Source: Levilactobacillus tujiorum
GTDB taxonomy: Bacteria; Bacillota; Bacilli; Lactobacillales; Lactobacillaceae
Direction: 5' to 3'
NCBI RefSeq assembly: GCF_012641185.1
Contig: NZ_JAAXLK010000004.1
Span: 1 to 64,000, forward strand
Length of the DNA: 64,000 nucleotides
A model generated the notes under the pieces. That model was not told the DNA's origin. It did not search any database and saw only the letters and a program-made list of their open reading frames with translations. The first letter of the stretch is position 1, and the number at the start of each line of letters is the position of its first letter. Made by a program: the position numbers and the translations under genes. Below are positions 7,890-16,105 of the stretch, piece after piece.

Positions 7890-8375
7890 ATGGAAATCCG
7901 TAAAGCACGACCGGACGATGATTTTGAGGCGGTGGCCCAGCTGTACCTAACCGTGTGGCGGCGTGCCTATCGGGGGCTGCTTCCCGCTGACTTTTTGGCC
8001 CAGTTGACTCCAGCGACGTGGCAGCCGCGGCGACGATGGCAGCAGACGTGGTTGGCCTTTGACCACGGACTTCTGGTGGGTAGTTGTGCGGCCGGACCAG
8101 CGCGTCAGCCGCAACGAGCTGCCATGGGGGAGATCTATTCCATCTACGTCCTGCCGCAAAAGCAGCAGCGGGGCATTGGACAACAGCTCATGCAGGCTGC
8201 TTTAACTGAGTTGGCAACGACTTATCCCCAAGTCTATCTAGAAGTGCTCGCGGCGAATCAGGCCGCCCAGTCCTTTTATCGGCGACTAGGATTTACGCAA
8301 AAAGGCCCCGTCCAGTTGCGAACGGTGCCTCAAGGTGAGCTTGCATTGATTGAGATGAGTCGTGGCTTGCCGTGA
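7890..8375 (+). CDS. GNAT-family N-acetyltransferase
   Basis: 161 residues with the GNAT fold order: N-terminal MEIRKARPDDDFEAVAQLY, the beta-4 segment EIYSIYVLPQKQQRGIGQQLM (~93-113) carrying the acetyl-CoA motif QQRGIG, and the C-terminal motif NQAAQSFYRRLGF (~132-144). It should transfer an acetyl group from acetyl-CoA to an amine; the substrate is unknown. GAGGACG precedes the ATG. The stop codon abuts the stop codon of convergent tagA with no bases between, so the two messages must overlap at the 3' ends. Confidence 0.88.
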   Translation: MEIRKARPDDDFEAVAQLYLTVWRRAYRGLLPADFLAQLTPATWQPRRRWQQTWLAFDHGLLVGSCAAGPARQPQRAAMGEIYSIYVLPQKQQRGIGQQLMQAALTELATTYPQVYLEVLAANQAAQSFYRRLGFTQKGPVQLRTVPQGELALIEMSRGLP

Positions 8376-9110
8376 TTAACGCTGGCGACGGGCCTGTTGC
8401 CGCACCAGATGGAGGTAATGCGGGATCACGGCGATACGTTTGAGCCGCTTGGGTTCCTTCAAGGTGCGGTAGAGCCATTCGAGATGGTGGGTCTGCCACC
8501 ACTTCGGGGCCCGGTCTACCGTACCCGCTAGGACGTCGAAGCTGCCGCCGACCCCCATCCACAGCCCGTTGGTGACGTGACGGTGCTGGGCAATGAATTC
8601 CTCCTGTTTAGGGAAGCCCAGGGCCGCGAAGACCATGTCCGGTTGGGTTCGCTGGATGTCGGCGATAATTGCCGTGTCATCGGTAAAATAGCCGTCGTGC
8701 ATGCCAGCAATGATCAGTCCGGGGTAATCGCGTGACAGGCTGCTTTTAAGCTTAGCGATAACTCCTGGTTTGGCCCCGACGAAGTAAGCGGAGCGGTGTT
8801 GGTCGCTGGCCCATTGGAGGAGACTCGTCAGGGTGTCAAAGCCCGTGATTCGTTCCGGCAACGGTTGTTTTAGAATTTTGGCACCGTCAAGAATGCCAAT
8901 CCCGTCTGGCGTGATGTAGTCGGCCGTCTGGAGGAGCTGGTGATAGGCGGCGTTATGGTGCGCGTACATCACGATCTCCGGATTAGCGGTCACCACGAAG
9001 GTGTTCTGCTGAGTAAGAATGCGTTGTTGTAGTGTCTCAAGTAATTGGGTAGCGGTGGTCTTGATAAATGGGACATCGAGTACCGTTACAGTTGGAAATG
9101 AAGGTTGCAT
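8376..9110 (-). CDS. tagA: WecG/TagA/CpsF-family glycosyltransferase (UDP-ManNAc transferase for wall teichoic acid linkage)
   Basis: 244 residues. Family signatures are ANPEIVMYAHHN (near 42-53), the catalytic-Asp region ADYITPDGIGI (~63-73), and FAALGFPKQEEFI with GVGGSFDVLAG and RAPKWWQ in the C-terminal half. TagA adds ManNAc to lipid-linked GlcNAc, forming the linkage unit between teichoic acid and peptidoglycan, on the cytoplasmic membrane face. The start ATG at 9110 has AAAGGAGA seven bases upstream; the eight extra in-frame codons to 9134 lack an SD. Divergent from pncB. No other tag genes are nearby. Confidence 0.9.
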   Translation of the reverse strand: MQPSFPTVTVLDVPFIKTTATQLLETLQQRILTQQNTFVVTANPEIVMYAHHNAAYHQLLQTADYITPDGIGILDGAKILKQPLPERITGFDTLTSLLQWASDQHRSAYFVGAKPGVIAKLKSSLSRDYPGLIIAGMHDGYFTDDTAIIADIQRTQPDMVFAALGFPKQEEFIAQHRHVTNGLWMGVGGSFDVLAGTVDRAPKWWQTHHLEWLYRTLKEPKRLKRIAVIPHYLHLVRQQARRQR

Positions 9111-9268
9111 GGGGTCTCCTTTCGAGATGGTCATGCCAACGAATTAAGCCGCAATGACCGTACTAAATAGTATGACGCTCTGTGCGTTTCATGCTAAAAT
9201 AAGTCTATTAGATTAAAATATGTAACAGTCCAGCTTGAAAACTAGCTTAGCTAAGGGAGTAGCTTATT

Positions 9269-10735
9269 ATGACGAATTTGTATCCTGACGACAGTTTAAC
9301 CCTGCACACGGATGCCTACCAGATTAATATGATTCAGACGTATTATCAAAAAGGGATTGCCGATAGACACGCGGTTTTTGAAGTGTTTTTCCGCAACATG
9401 CCGTTTCACAACGGTTATGCCGTGTTCGCGGGCTTGGAGCACATCGTTAATTATATCCAAAATCTGCATTTTTCCCAAGCGGACATTGAATACTTACGAG
9501 AAGCTGAAGAATATCCGGAAGATTTCTTAGATTATTTGGCGAACTTTAAATTTCGGGGGTCGATTCGTTCGGCGGTTGAAGGCGAATTAGTCTATGCCCA
9601 TGAACCCATCTTACAAGTGGAAGGCCCCCTGGCGGACTGCCAATTAGTCGAGACCGCTATTCTTAATATTGTGAATTACCAAACATTGATTGCCACCAAG
9701 GCAGCTCGGATTCGTTCCGTGGCGGGTGACGACGCCCTGATGGAATTCGGGACGCGCCGTGCTCAGGAATTCGATGCCGCCATCTGGGGGACGCGAGCAG
9801 CTTACATTGGCGGCTTTGACGCGACCTCTAACGTGCGGGCCGGCAAGATTTTCGGTATTCCGATTAGCGGCACCCACGCCCACGCTCTGGTACAGACTTA
9901 TGGTAACGATTACGATGCCTTTACGGCGTATGCGCAGACGCACCGCGACTGTGTCTTCTTGGTCGATACTTATGACACGCTACGCAGCGGGGTGCCAAAT
10001 GCCATTAAGGTTGCCAAGGAATTGGGCGATCAGATCAATTTTCAAGGCGTGCGGATTGATTCCGGTGATATGGCTTACTTATCAAAACGGGTACGGCAAA
10101 AGCTAGACGAAGCCGGTTTCCCGAATGCTAAAATTTATGCGTCCAACGATCTGGACGAAAAAACGATTCAAAGTCTTAAAATGCAAGATGCCAAAATTGA
10201 CGTCTGGGGGATTGGAACGAAGCTTATTACGGCGTTTGATCAACCAGCACTGGGTGCCGTTTACAAGATGGTCGCGATCAGTGACCAGAACGGTAAAATG
10301 AAGGGTACCATCAAGTTGTCCAACAACGCTGAAAAGGTAACGACGCCGGGCAAAAAGCAAGTTTGGCGGATTACCAAGCGGGCTGATGGCAAGACGGAAG
10401 GGGATTACGTCACGTTGGCGGACGAAGATCCACGGCGTGAAGAGACCATTTTCATGTTCCATCCTAGTTTCACGTATATTAATAAGACGGTCGGTGATTT
10501 CAATGCCCGACCAATCCTGCAGTCCATCTTCGAAGACGGTGAATTGGTTTACAAGTTGCCAACCCTATCGGCCATTCGTGATCGTTGCCGGGGTGCCTTA
10601 GCAAATCTTTGGCCAGAGTATAAGCGGGACTTGAACCCACAGAAATATCCCGTCGACCTGTCCCAAGACTGCTGGGATCACAAGATGGCGATTATCAAGG
10701 ACATTCACACGTACGTACAGAAAATGCCTGAGTAG
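9269..10735 (+). CDS. pncB: Nicotinate phosphoribosyltransferase
   Basis: 488 residues, the long form typical of lactobacilli. The N-terminus has LTLHTDAYQINMIQTYY. Internal conserved parts include EFGTRRAQ (~159-166), SGTHAHALVQ with the phosphorylated-His region (~204-213), a VDTYDTLRSG block (~232-241) and the substrate loop GVRIDSGDM (~262-270). It makes nicotinate mononucleotide from nicotinate and PRPP with ATP use. SD AAGGGAG precedes the ATG by ten bases. nadE follows 92 bases later on the same strand with no visible terminator, so both genes form an NAD salvage unit. Confidence 0.95.
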   Translation: MTNLYPDDSLTLHTDAYQINMIQTYYQKGIADRHAVFEVFFRNMPFHNGYAVFAGLEHIVNYIQNLHFSQADIEYLREAEEYPEDFLDYLANFKFRGSIRSAVEGELVYAHEPILQVEGPLADCQLVETAILNIVNYQTLIATKAARIRSVAGDDALMEFGTRRAQEFDAAIWGTRAAYIGGFDATSNVRAGKIFGIPISGTHAHALVQTYGNDYDAFTAYAQTHRDCVFLVDTYDTLRSGVPNAIKVAKELGDQINFQGVRIDSGDMAYLSKRVRQKLDEAGFPNAKIYASNDLDEKTIQSLKMQDAKIDVWGIGTKLITAFDQPALGAVYKMVAISDQNGKMKGTIKLSNNAEKVTTPGKKQVWRITKRADGKTEGDYVTLADEDPRREETIFMFHPSFTYINKTVGDFNARPILQSIFEDGELVYKLPTLSAIRDRCRGALANLWPEYKRDLNPQKYPVDLSQDCWDHKMAIIKDIHTYVQKMPE

Positions 10736-10827
10736 CCGTTAACAACTGGCACTCGCCATTCAGGCGACCGACTGACCAGCCAGCAATAAGTGAAGAGGCC
10801 AGCTAAACTAATTAGGGGGCAAGTAGT

Positions 10828-11658
10828 ATGCGGGCAATGCAACAAGAGATCATCGCCGCGTTGAAGGTCCAACCTACCATTGATCCGGCCAAAGAAATTC
10901 GGCGGAGTGTTGATTTTCTCAAGGATTATTTAAAACGTTATCGGTTCTTAAAGACTCTAGTCTTAGGGATTTCCGGTGGTCAAGATTCAACATTAGCCGG
11001 TATTCTGTGTGAACAAGCGGTCACGGAAATGCGGCAGGAGACAAACGACAGTGATTACCGCTTCATCGCGGTGCGCTTACCTTATGGTGAACAAGCCGAT
11101 GAGGATGATGCGATGATGGCGATTGATGTGATGGGGGCCGATGAGACGCAGACGGTCAATATCAAGGCCGCCGCAGATGCCATGGAGGCTGCCGTACGCG
11201 CGAACCACGATGAGGTTAGTGATTTTAATAAAGGCAATATCAAGGCGCGTCAGCGGATGATTGCGCAATACGCAATTGCCGGGGCCCGGTCTGGCGCCGT
11301 CGTCGGCACGGACCACGCTGCTGAAGCCGTGACGGGATTCTATACGAAGTTTGGTGATGGTGCGGCAGATATTTGCCCGCTATGGCGACTAGACAAGCGT
11401 CAGGGAGCAGCCATGCTAGCCTATCTGGGGGCGCCAGAACATTTGTATCAGAAGGTACCAACCGCCGATCTGGAAGACAATCGGCCCGCCTTGCCTGACG
11501 AGGCGGCTCTCGGGGTGCGTTACGAGGAAATTGACGACTATCTTGAAGGCCGTGACGTCAGCGATGCGGCTGCGGAGAAGATTGAGGACTGGTACCGTAA
11601 GACTGCTCACAAGCGGCACTTACCAGTTAATATTTACGATACATTTTGGAAAGACTAG
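10828..11658 (+). CDS. nadE: NH3-dependent NAD+ synthetase
   Basis: 276 residues, the size of single-domain ammonia-using NadE. The ATP pyrophosphatase P-loop SGGQDST is at 49-55. [19 protein letters not shown] (~156-174) and the C-terminal [10 protein letters not shown] (263-272) are family motifs. It amidates nicotinate adenine dinucleotide to NAD, finishing the pathway begun by the adjacent pncB. No glutaminase domain is fused, so free ammonia is the expected nitrogen donor. SD AGGGGGC precedes the ATG. Confidence 0.95.
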   Translation: MRAMQQEIIAALKVQPTIDPAKEIRRSVDFLKDYLKRYRFLKTLVLGISGGQDSTLAGILCEQAVTEMRQETNDSDYRFIAVRLPYGEQADEDDAMMAIDVMGADETQTVNIKAAADAMEAAVRANHDEVSDFNKGNIKARQRMIAQYAIAGARSGAVVGTDHAAEAVTGFYTKFGDGAADICPLWRLDKRQGAAMLAYLGAPEHLYQKVPTADLEDNRPALPDEAALGVRYEEIDDYLEGRDVSDAAAEKIEDWYRKTAHKRHLPVNIYDTFWKD

Positions 11659-11668
11659 GTGACCAATG

Positions 11669-12103
11669 ATGCGAAAGAATAATATGAGTAGTTATGTGAA
11701 CGTGTTGAGCCAAGTGCTGCAGGGAACTGAAGACGAAGCCGGCGCGATGAACGACGACTTTGAAAAGATGCGCAAGGCAATTGATGACGACAAGGTTAGC
11801 GAACTGTCCCAAGCAGAACTGCAGGCTGTCGTGGATAATTTTCAACGAGGCACGGATAGTTACGAACAGAAGCTGAATCAGTTGGAACAGGCCAGCGCGC
11901 CGGTTAGAATTTTAGGCAAGCACAAATCGCTGGTGGCGGCATTTCGGACTTACACGGAAGCCTGCCAAGCCATGACGAACAGTATTGATGTGGAACATCA
12001 AGCAGTCGACGTGGCGGCGTTTAATCAGTCTGAGAAGACCCAAGAGAATGCCATGGAGAAGGTAACTGCAGCAACGCAGCGGATTATGACCAGTCCCATG
12101 TAA
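11669..12103 (+). CDS. Conserved hypothetical helical protein
   Basis: 144 residues, not assigned to a named family. It is highly charged and almost entirely predicted alpha-helix, rich in Ala, Gln, Glu and Asp; no signal peptide, membrane segment or catalytic motif is evident. It starts 10 bases after nadE (ATGs at 11666 and 11669; AGGTGA at 11657-11662 fits 11669 best; a later ATG at 11684 is also possible). It shares the pncB-nadE transcript and ends at a terminator. The sequence gives no basis for a function. Confidence 0.7.
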   Translation: MRKNNMSSYVNVLSQVLQGTEDEAGAMNDDFEKMRKAIDDDKVSELSQAELQAVVDNFQRGTDSYEQKLNQLEQASAPVRILGKHKSLVAAFRTYTEACQAMTNSIDVEHQAVDVAAFNQSEKTQENAMEKVTAATQRIMTSPM

Positions 12104-12107
12104 TCAA

Positions 12108-12143
12108 TCAAGGATGCCGTCTGCTAACGGTGTCCTTTTTTGC
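12108..12143 (+). terminator. Rho-independent terminator of the pncB-nadE unit
   Basis: Stem AGGATGCCGT / ACGGTGTCCT with loop CTGCTA, followed by six Ts. Confidence 0.88.
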
Positions 12144-12204
12144 ATCATCGCTCAGTTGCAGCGGCCTTTTTGGTGGTACCGCGGGGGGATCGCCGCCTTA
12201 ACCA

Positions 12205-12213
12205 TGGTATAAT
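12205..12213 (+). promoter_or_regulatory. Extended -10 promoter of tex
   Basis: TGGTATAAT is an extended -10 element (TGN plus perfect TATAAT) placed 33 bases before the tex start. No good -35 is seen, which is common with extended -10 promoters. Confidence 0.6.
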
Positions 12214-12246
12214 GCAGATTAGGATGACAATAACGGAGGGGTTGCA

Positions 12247-14442
12247 TTGGCAAGAGAGAATGAAGAACAACTGAGTGCCTTGGCACAGCCGGTTCACCAA
12301 CAGTTGAAGCAGTACCGGGTACAACAGATTCAGGCCGTCTTGGCATTGATGGACGAGGGCAATACGGTGCCGTTCATCGCGCGTTACCGTAAGGAACGGA
12401 CAGGATCGCTGGATGAAGTGGCTATTCGTGAGATTGAAGACGAAGCGACCCGGTTATCGAAGCTCAATAAGCGGCGGCAGGATGTCTTGAAGGCGATTAC
12501 GGAACAGCAAGCCCTGACCCCACAACTTAAGCATCACTTAGAACAGGCTACGACTTTGCAACAAGTGGAGGATTTATATCTTCCATTCAAGAAGAAACGA
12601 CAGACCAAAGCAACGGTAGCCATCCAACGGGGGGTGAAACCCCTAGCACAGTGGCTGTTAACCTTTCCCCAAGGTGATTTGGATGACCGTGCGCAGCAAT
12701 ATGTCGATGCAGCGCGAGACTTGCCGGATCTAGAAGCAGTCTGGGCAGGGGTCCATGAAATCCTGGCGGAAACGTTTAGCGAGCAAGCCGCCTTCCGAGA
12801 ATGGATTCGGCAGTATACGTGGCAGCATGGCGAACTAACCAGCAAGCTGAAGCGCGGGGCCGCTGACCGTGATGAGCAGCAGGTGTACGCTACCTATTAT
12901 GACTTCAGTCAGCGGCTTAATCAGGTGCCGCCATACCGGGTGTTAGCGATTAACCGCGGTGAACGGGAGAAAGTATTATCTGTGGGAATCGACGTTGAGA
13001 GTACCTCAATCTTACAATACGGGCATTTTCGGTTAGTGGGTCAACATCATGGTCCGGCGGTTGCCAAGGTTGAAGCGGCCTTTGCCGATGCCTACAAGCG
13101 GTTTCTGGGGCCAGCTATTGAACGAGAATTACGGCGCAACTTAACGGAACAGGCGGATCAACATGCCATTCAAGTCTTTGGGCATAACCTTTATCATTTA
13201 CTGATGCAGGCCCCGCTGAAGGGGAAGGTCGTCATGGGCTTTGATCCGGCCTACCGCACGGGGTGTAAGTTAGCCATTATGGATGCCAACGGGCGTTTCC
13301 TCGCCAAGCAGGTGATCTATCCCCACAAACCGGCCAATGCCAAACAGCGGGCAGCCGCGGCACCAATTTTCAAAGACCTGTTAACGCGGTACCACGTTGA
13401 AATGATTGCGATTGGGAACGGCACGGCTAGTCGCGAATCTGAGGAATTCGTGAGTGACATTCTGAAGACTTTAGATCATCCCGTATATTACGTGTTGGTC
13501 AATGAAGCCGGTGCCTCCGTCTATTCGGCCAGCGCCAACGCTCGGGCTGAATTTGCCGATCTACATGTTGAAGAGCGTTCTGCCGTGAGCATTGGGCGCC
13601 GACTACAAGATCCCTTGGCTGAATTGGTTAAGATTGACCCTAAAGCCGTGGGGGTGGGACAGTATCAGCATGATGTTCCGGAAAAAGCCCTGGATGAGCA
13701 GTTGGATCGGGTGATTGAAACGGCGGTCAACCAAGTGGGGGTCAATGTCAATACGGCCAGTCCGGAATTGCTGACCCACATCTCTGGGTTAACGGCGACG
13801 ACGGCTCAAAATATTGTGACGTATCGTAATGCTAACGGCGCCTTCGCCAGTCGTAAGGACTTACAACAGGTACCGCGGTTGGGCCCCAAGGCTTATCAAC
13901 AATCGGTTGGGTTCTTACGGATCATTGCGGGACAGGATGCGTTGGATAATACGGACATTCACCCGGAAAGTTATCCCGTTGCGCGCAAATTATTAGCGGA
14001 ATTAGCGGTGGATCAGACGGCCATTGGGACGCCCAAGTTGCAACAAGAACTGGCGATGCTCAATCAACAGAAATGGGCGGCTACGCTGGGAATTGGCCAA
14101 GCCACACTGGCGGACATTATTGCCGGCTTGAGTAAACCGGGGCGTGACTTGCGGGACACCATGCCCGCGCCCTTATTGAGACAGGATGTGTTGACCATGG
14201 CGGACCTCAAACCGGGGATGGAGCTCCAAGGAACCGTCCGCAACGTGGTGGACTTCGGTGCGTTTGTCGACATTGGGGTGAAGCAGGATGGCCTGGTTCA
14301 CATTTCACAATTAGCCGACCATTACGTTAGTGACCCTAGTGCAGAGGTCACGATTGGCGATGTGGTGACGGTTTGGGTATTGAGTGTCGATGAGAACCGG
14401 CAACGGATTCAACTGACGATGCGGACTGATGGGCATGACTGA
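12247..14442 (+). CDS. tex: Tex family S1 RNA-binding protein
   Basis: 731 residues. Order of domains: N-terminal Tex helix-turn-helix with FIARYRKERTGSLDE (~40-54), YqgF/RuvX-like RNase H-fold core with GFDPAYRTGCKLA (~332-344) and AIGNGTASRESE (~396-407), helix-hairpin-helix region with the VNVNTASPELL segment (~499-509), and a C-terminal S1 domain with VDFGAFVDIG (~664-673). Tex is a nucleic-acid-binding factor linked to transcription and RNA quality. Start is TTG at 12247, seven bases after CGGAGGG. The end overlaps the SprT-like gene by eight bases, indicating translational coupling. Confidence 0.95.
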   Translation: MARENEEQLSALAQPVHQQLKQYRVQQIQAVLALMDEGNTVPFIARYRKERTGSLDEVAIREIEDEATRLSKLNKRRQDVLKAITEQQALTPQLKHHLEQATTLQQVEDLYLPFKKKRQTKATVAIQRGVKPLAQWLLTFPQGDLDDRAQQYVDAARDLPDLEAVWAGVHEILAETFSEQAAFREWIRQYTWQHGELTSKLKRGAADRDEQQVYATYYDFSQRLNQVPPYRVLAINRGEREKVLSVGIDVESTSILQYGHFRLVGQHHGPAVAKVEAAFADAYKRFLGPAIERELRRNLTEQADQHAIQVFGHNLYHLLMQAPLKGKVVMGFDPAYRTGCKLAIMDANGRFLAKQVIYPHKPANAKQRAAAAPIFKDLLTRYHVEMIAIGNGTASRESEEFVSDILKTLDHPVYYVLVNEAGASVYSASANARAEFADLHVEERSAVSIGRRLQDPLAELVKIDPKAVGVGQYQHDVPEKALDEQLDRVIETAVNQVGVNVNTASPELLTHISGLTATTAQNIVTYRNANGAFASRKDLQQVPRLGPKAYQQSVGFLRIIAGQDALDNTDIHPESYPVARKLLAELAVDQTAIGTPKLQQELAMLNQQKWAATLGIGQATLADIIAGLSKPGRDLRDTMPAPLLRQDVLTMADLKPGMELQGTVRNVVDFGAFVDIGVKQDGLVHISQLADHYVSDPSAEVTIGDVVTVWVLSVDENRQRIQLTMRTDGHD

Positions 14443-14914
14443 TCAGGAGTTACAACGACTGGTTGAAAAGATTTCACTGGCAAGCTTTGGCAAACCATTC
14501 CGCCATCAAGCGCGCTTTAATCCGCGGTTGAAGACCACGGGAGGTCGGTACCAGCTGAAGGACCACAGTATTGAAATCAATCCGCGCATGCTAACTGAGC
14601 ATGACCAGGCGACCTTGGTAGGGATTATTAAGCATGAATTGTGTCACTACCATTTACATCTGGCTGGTCAATCCGGGCAACATCGGACTCGTGCTTTTCG
14701 CGAGTTGTTACAGCAAGTTGGTGGACTACGATTTGCGCCGGCACCGAAATCAGCGGCACCGCGTCCGCGTCGGTGGCAATTGTACGTGTGTCAACGGTGT
14801 GGGCAGAAGTACTATCGCGCCCGGCACATTGACGTGACGAAGATGGTTTGTGGCCGGTGTCATGGCCATTTAGTTTGGCAAAAGACGGTGATCGCAGTTC
14901 AGCGACCACATTAA
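14435..14914 (+). CDS. SprT-like zinc metalloprotease-family protein
   Basis: 159 residues. The metal motif HELCHYH (residues ~68-74) is the HExxH of the SprT family, and two CxxC pairs (CQRCG ~118-122 and CGRCH ~137-141) form a C-terminal zinc ribbon. The layout equals the SprT/YdcK proteins of bacilli and lactobacilli. Physiological role is unproven; eukaryotic relatives (Spartan) degrade DNA-crosslinked proteins. It starts inside the last codons of tex; an ATG at 14429 is an alternative. Confidence 0.88.
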   Translation: MTDQELQRLVEKISLASFGKPFRHQARFNPRLKTTGGRYQLKDHSIEINPRMLTEHDQATLVGIIKHELCHYHLHLAGQSGQHRTRAFRELLQQVGGLRFAPAPKSAAPRPRRWQLYVCQRCGQKYYRARHIDVTKMVCGRCHGHLVWQKTVIAVQRPH

Positions 14915-14934
14915 AAACAGGAGGTCAGTAGATT

Positions 14935-15816
14935 ATGGGAAAAACAATTATTCGGGTACCAGCAACTTCGGCCAATTTGGGACCGGGGATTGATTCGATT
15001 GGTGCGGCGTTGCACTTGTACTTGACCGTGATTATTGAGGAAAAAACGGAAAAGTGGCGGGTGAACCACGCCTTGGGCACGAGTATTCCGCGTGACGAAA
15101 ATAATCTGATGGTGCAGACGGCATTGAAAGTTAACCCTAAGCTACAGGCGCACCAATTGACGGTTATGTCGGATATTCCCGTTTCACGCGGGCTGGGAAG
15201 CTCGACCAGTGCGGTCATCGCGGGCATTAAGATTGCCAATGAGTTGGGCGAAATGGACTTATCCATTGCGGACCAATTGAACTGGGCGGTTAAGCTCGGC
15301 GGCGAATTGGACAATGTCGCGCCCGCATTAATGGGCCAGGCGGCGGTAGCGACCGTTAACGATGGGGTTGCTGATGCGATCAAATTACCACTACCGGATT
15401 TGCAGGCTTTGGTCTTCATTCCAGGACAGAAGTTGTTGGCCCAGAAGAGTCGTAAGGCCTTGCCTAAGCAAGTCTCCTTCGACACGGCGGTCCATGCTAG
15501 CAGCGTCGCTAACGTGTTGGTGGCGGCACTCTTGAAGGAAGATTGGGAACTGGCCACGAAGCTGATTGAAATGGATGAATTCCACGAACAGGCTCGGTCT
15601 CAGCTGGTGCCAGAGCTTAACCAAATTCGGGATGCTGCCCATGAACTGGGAATTGTAGGGACTTATCTCAGTGGTGCGGGCCCAACCGTCGTTACCTTTG
15701 GCACTTCTGCGCAATTGACATTGTTGCGGACCAAGTTAGCGGATGCTGATTTGCCGGGCAGTTTGCGCATTTTAGAGCTCGATAAAGAGGGTGCAACTGT
15801 CCTGACGGATGCATAA
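14935..15816 (+). CDS. thrB: Homoserine kinase
   Basis: 293 residues, GHMP kinase fold. N-terminal RVPATSANLGPGIDSIGAAL (6-25) and ATP-binding PVSRGLGSSTSAV (~82-94) are the GHMP motifs; the C-terminal YLSGAGPTVV (~244-253) is motif 3. It phosphorylates homoserine on the way to threonine. AGGAGG sits ten bases before the ATG. No thrC or hom gene is adjacent; thrB lies 20 bases after the SprT-like gene and may be read from the tex promoter. No clear terminator is visible before the tRNA-Leu promoter. Confidence 0.93.
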   Translation: MGKTIIRVPATSANLGPGIDSIGAALHLYLTVIIEEKTEKWRVNHALGTSIPRDENNLMVQTALKVNPKLQAHQLTVMSDIPVSRGLGSSTSAVIAGIKIANELGEMDLSIADQLNWAVKLGGELDNVAPALMGQAAVATVNDGVADAIKLPLPDLQALVFIPGQKLLAQKSRKALPKQVSFDTAVHASSVANVLVAALLKEDWELATKLIEMDEFHEQARSQLVPELNQIRDAAHELGIVGTYLSGAGPTVVTFGTSAQLTLLRTKLADADLPGSLRILELDKEGATVLTDA

Positions 15817-15851
15817 TATTGAAATTTTTTGAATTAACTTGCAAAAAAATA

Positions 15852-15880
15852 TTGTCACTGCCGGAATCATTTGGTATACT
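15852..15880 (+). promoter_or_regulatory. Promoter of tRNA-Leu
   Basis: TTGTCA, exactly 17 bases, TATACT, ending 17 bases before the mature tRNA 5' end. Confidence 0.85.
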
Positions 15881-15897
15881 ATTTCTTGTGAGTTAAT

Positions 15898-15982
15898 GCG
15901 GCCATGGCGGAATTGGCAGACGCGCAAGATTAAGGATCTTGTCCGGGTAATCCGGGTGGAAGTTCGAATCTTCTTGGCCGCA
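15898..15982 (+). tRNA. tRNA-Leu (anticodon AAG), prophage integration site
   Basis: An 85-nt tRNA with a long variable arm. Acceptor GCGGCCA/TGGCCGC, discriminator A, anticodon stem CAAGA/TCTTG with loop TTAAGGA giving AAG (reads CTN, probably as inosine). The last 14 bases belong to the attL core, so the phage DNA restores the intact 3' end of the tRNA after integration. The gene appears fully functional. Confidence 0.95.
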
Positions 15983-15983
15983 T
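15969..15983 (+). repeat. attL core, prophage left attachment site
   Basis: TCTTCTTGGCCGCAT, identical to 55774-55788. It covers the 3' acceptor strand and part of the T-arm of tRNA-Leu. Bases just outside the 15 differ between the two copies, so this is the full exact repeat. Confidence 0.92.
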
Positions 15984-15997
15984 ATATACATTGGAAT

Positions 15998-16046
15998 GAC
16001 CGGGAATCAACGGGAAAACGTTGATTTACCGGCCTTTTTGTTTTTT
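15998..16046. terminator. Strong hairpin terminator just inside attL
   Basis: Stem GACCGGGAATCAACG / CGTTGATTTACCGGCC with loop GGAAAA, then T-rich sequence on the + strand. It is phage DNA, 15 bases after tRNA-Leu, and replaces the tRNA's own terminator that integration moved to 55797. It may also act on the leftward integrase transcript ending at 16106, although the minus side has no long U run. Confidence 0.8.
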
Positions 16047-16082
16047 GATATACGGAATAAATAGTATAAAATGGGATACGGA

Positions 16083-16101
16083 TGTAACCATTTTGTAACC
16101 A
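16083..16101. repeat. Direct repeats TGTAACCA x2, candidate integrase arm sites (left)
   Basis: TGTAACCA at 16083-16090 and 16094-16101, starts 11 bases apart (one helical turn), directly beyond the integrase stop codon. The same pair occurs inside attR at 55703-55722. Position and phasing suit arm-type binding sites for the tyrosine integrase; binding itself is inferred. Confidence 0.6.
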
Positions 16102-16105
16102 TTTT

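Noticed and set aside
12168-12182. GGTGGTACCGCG, resembles the T-box antiterminator motif upstream of tex
   Set aside because: Only ~25 bases separate it from the preceding terminator, so there is no room for the specifier stem, and no terminator/antiterminator pair follows. Probably chance or a decayed relic.
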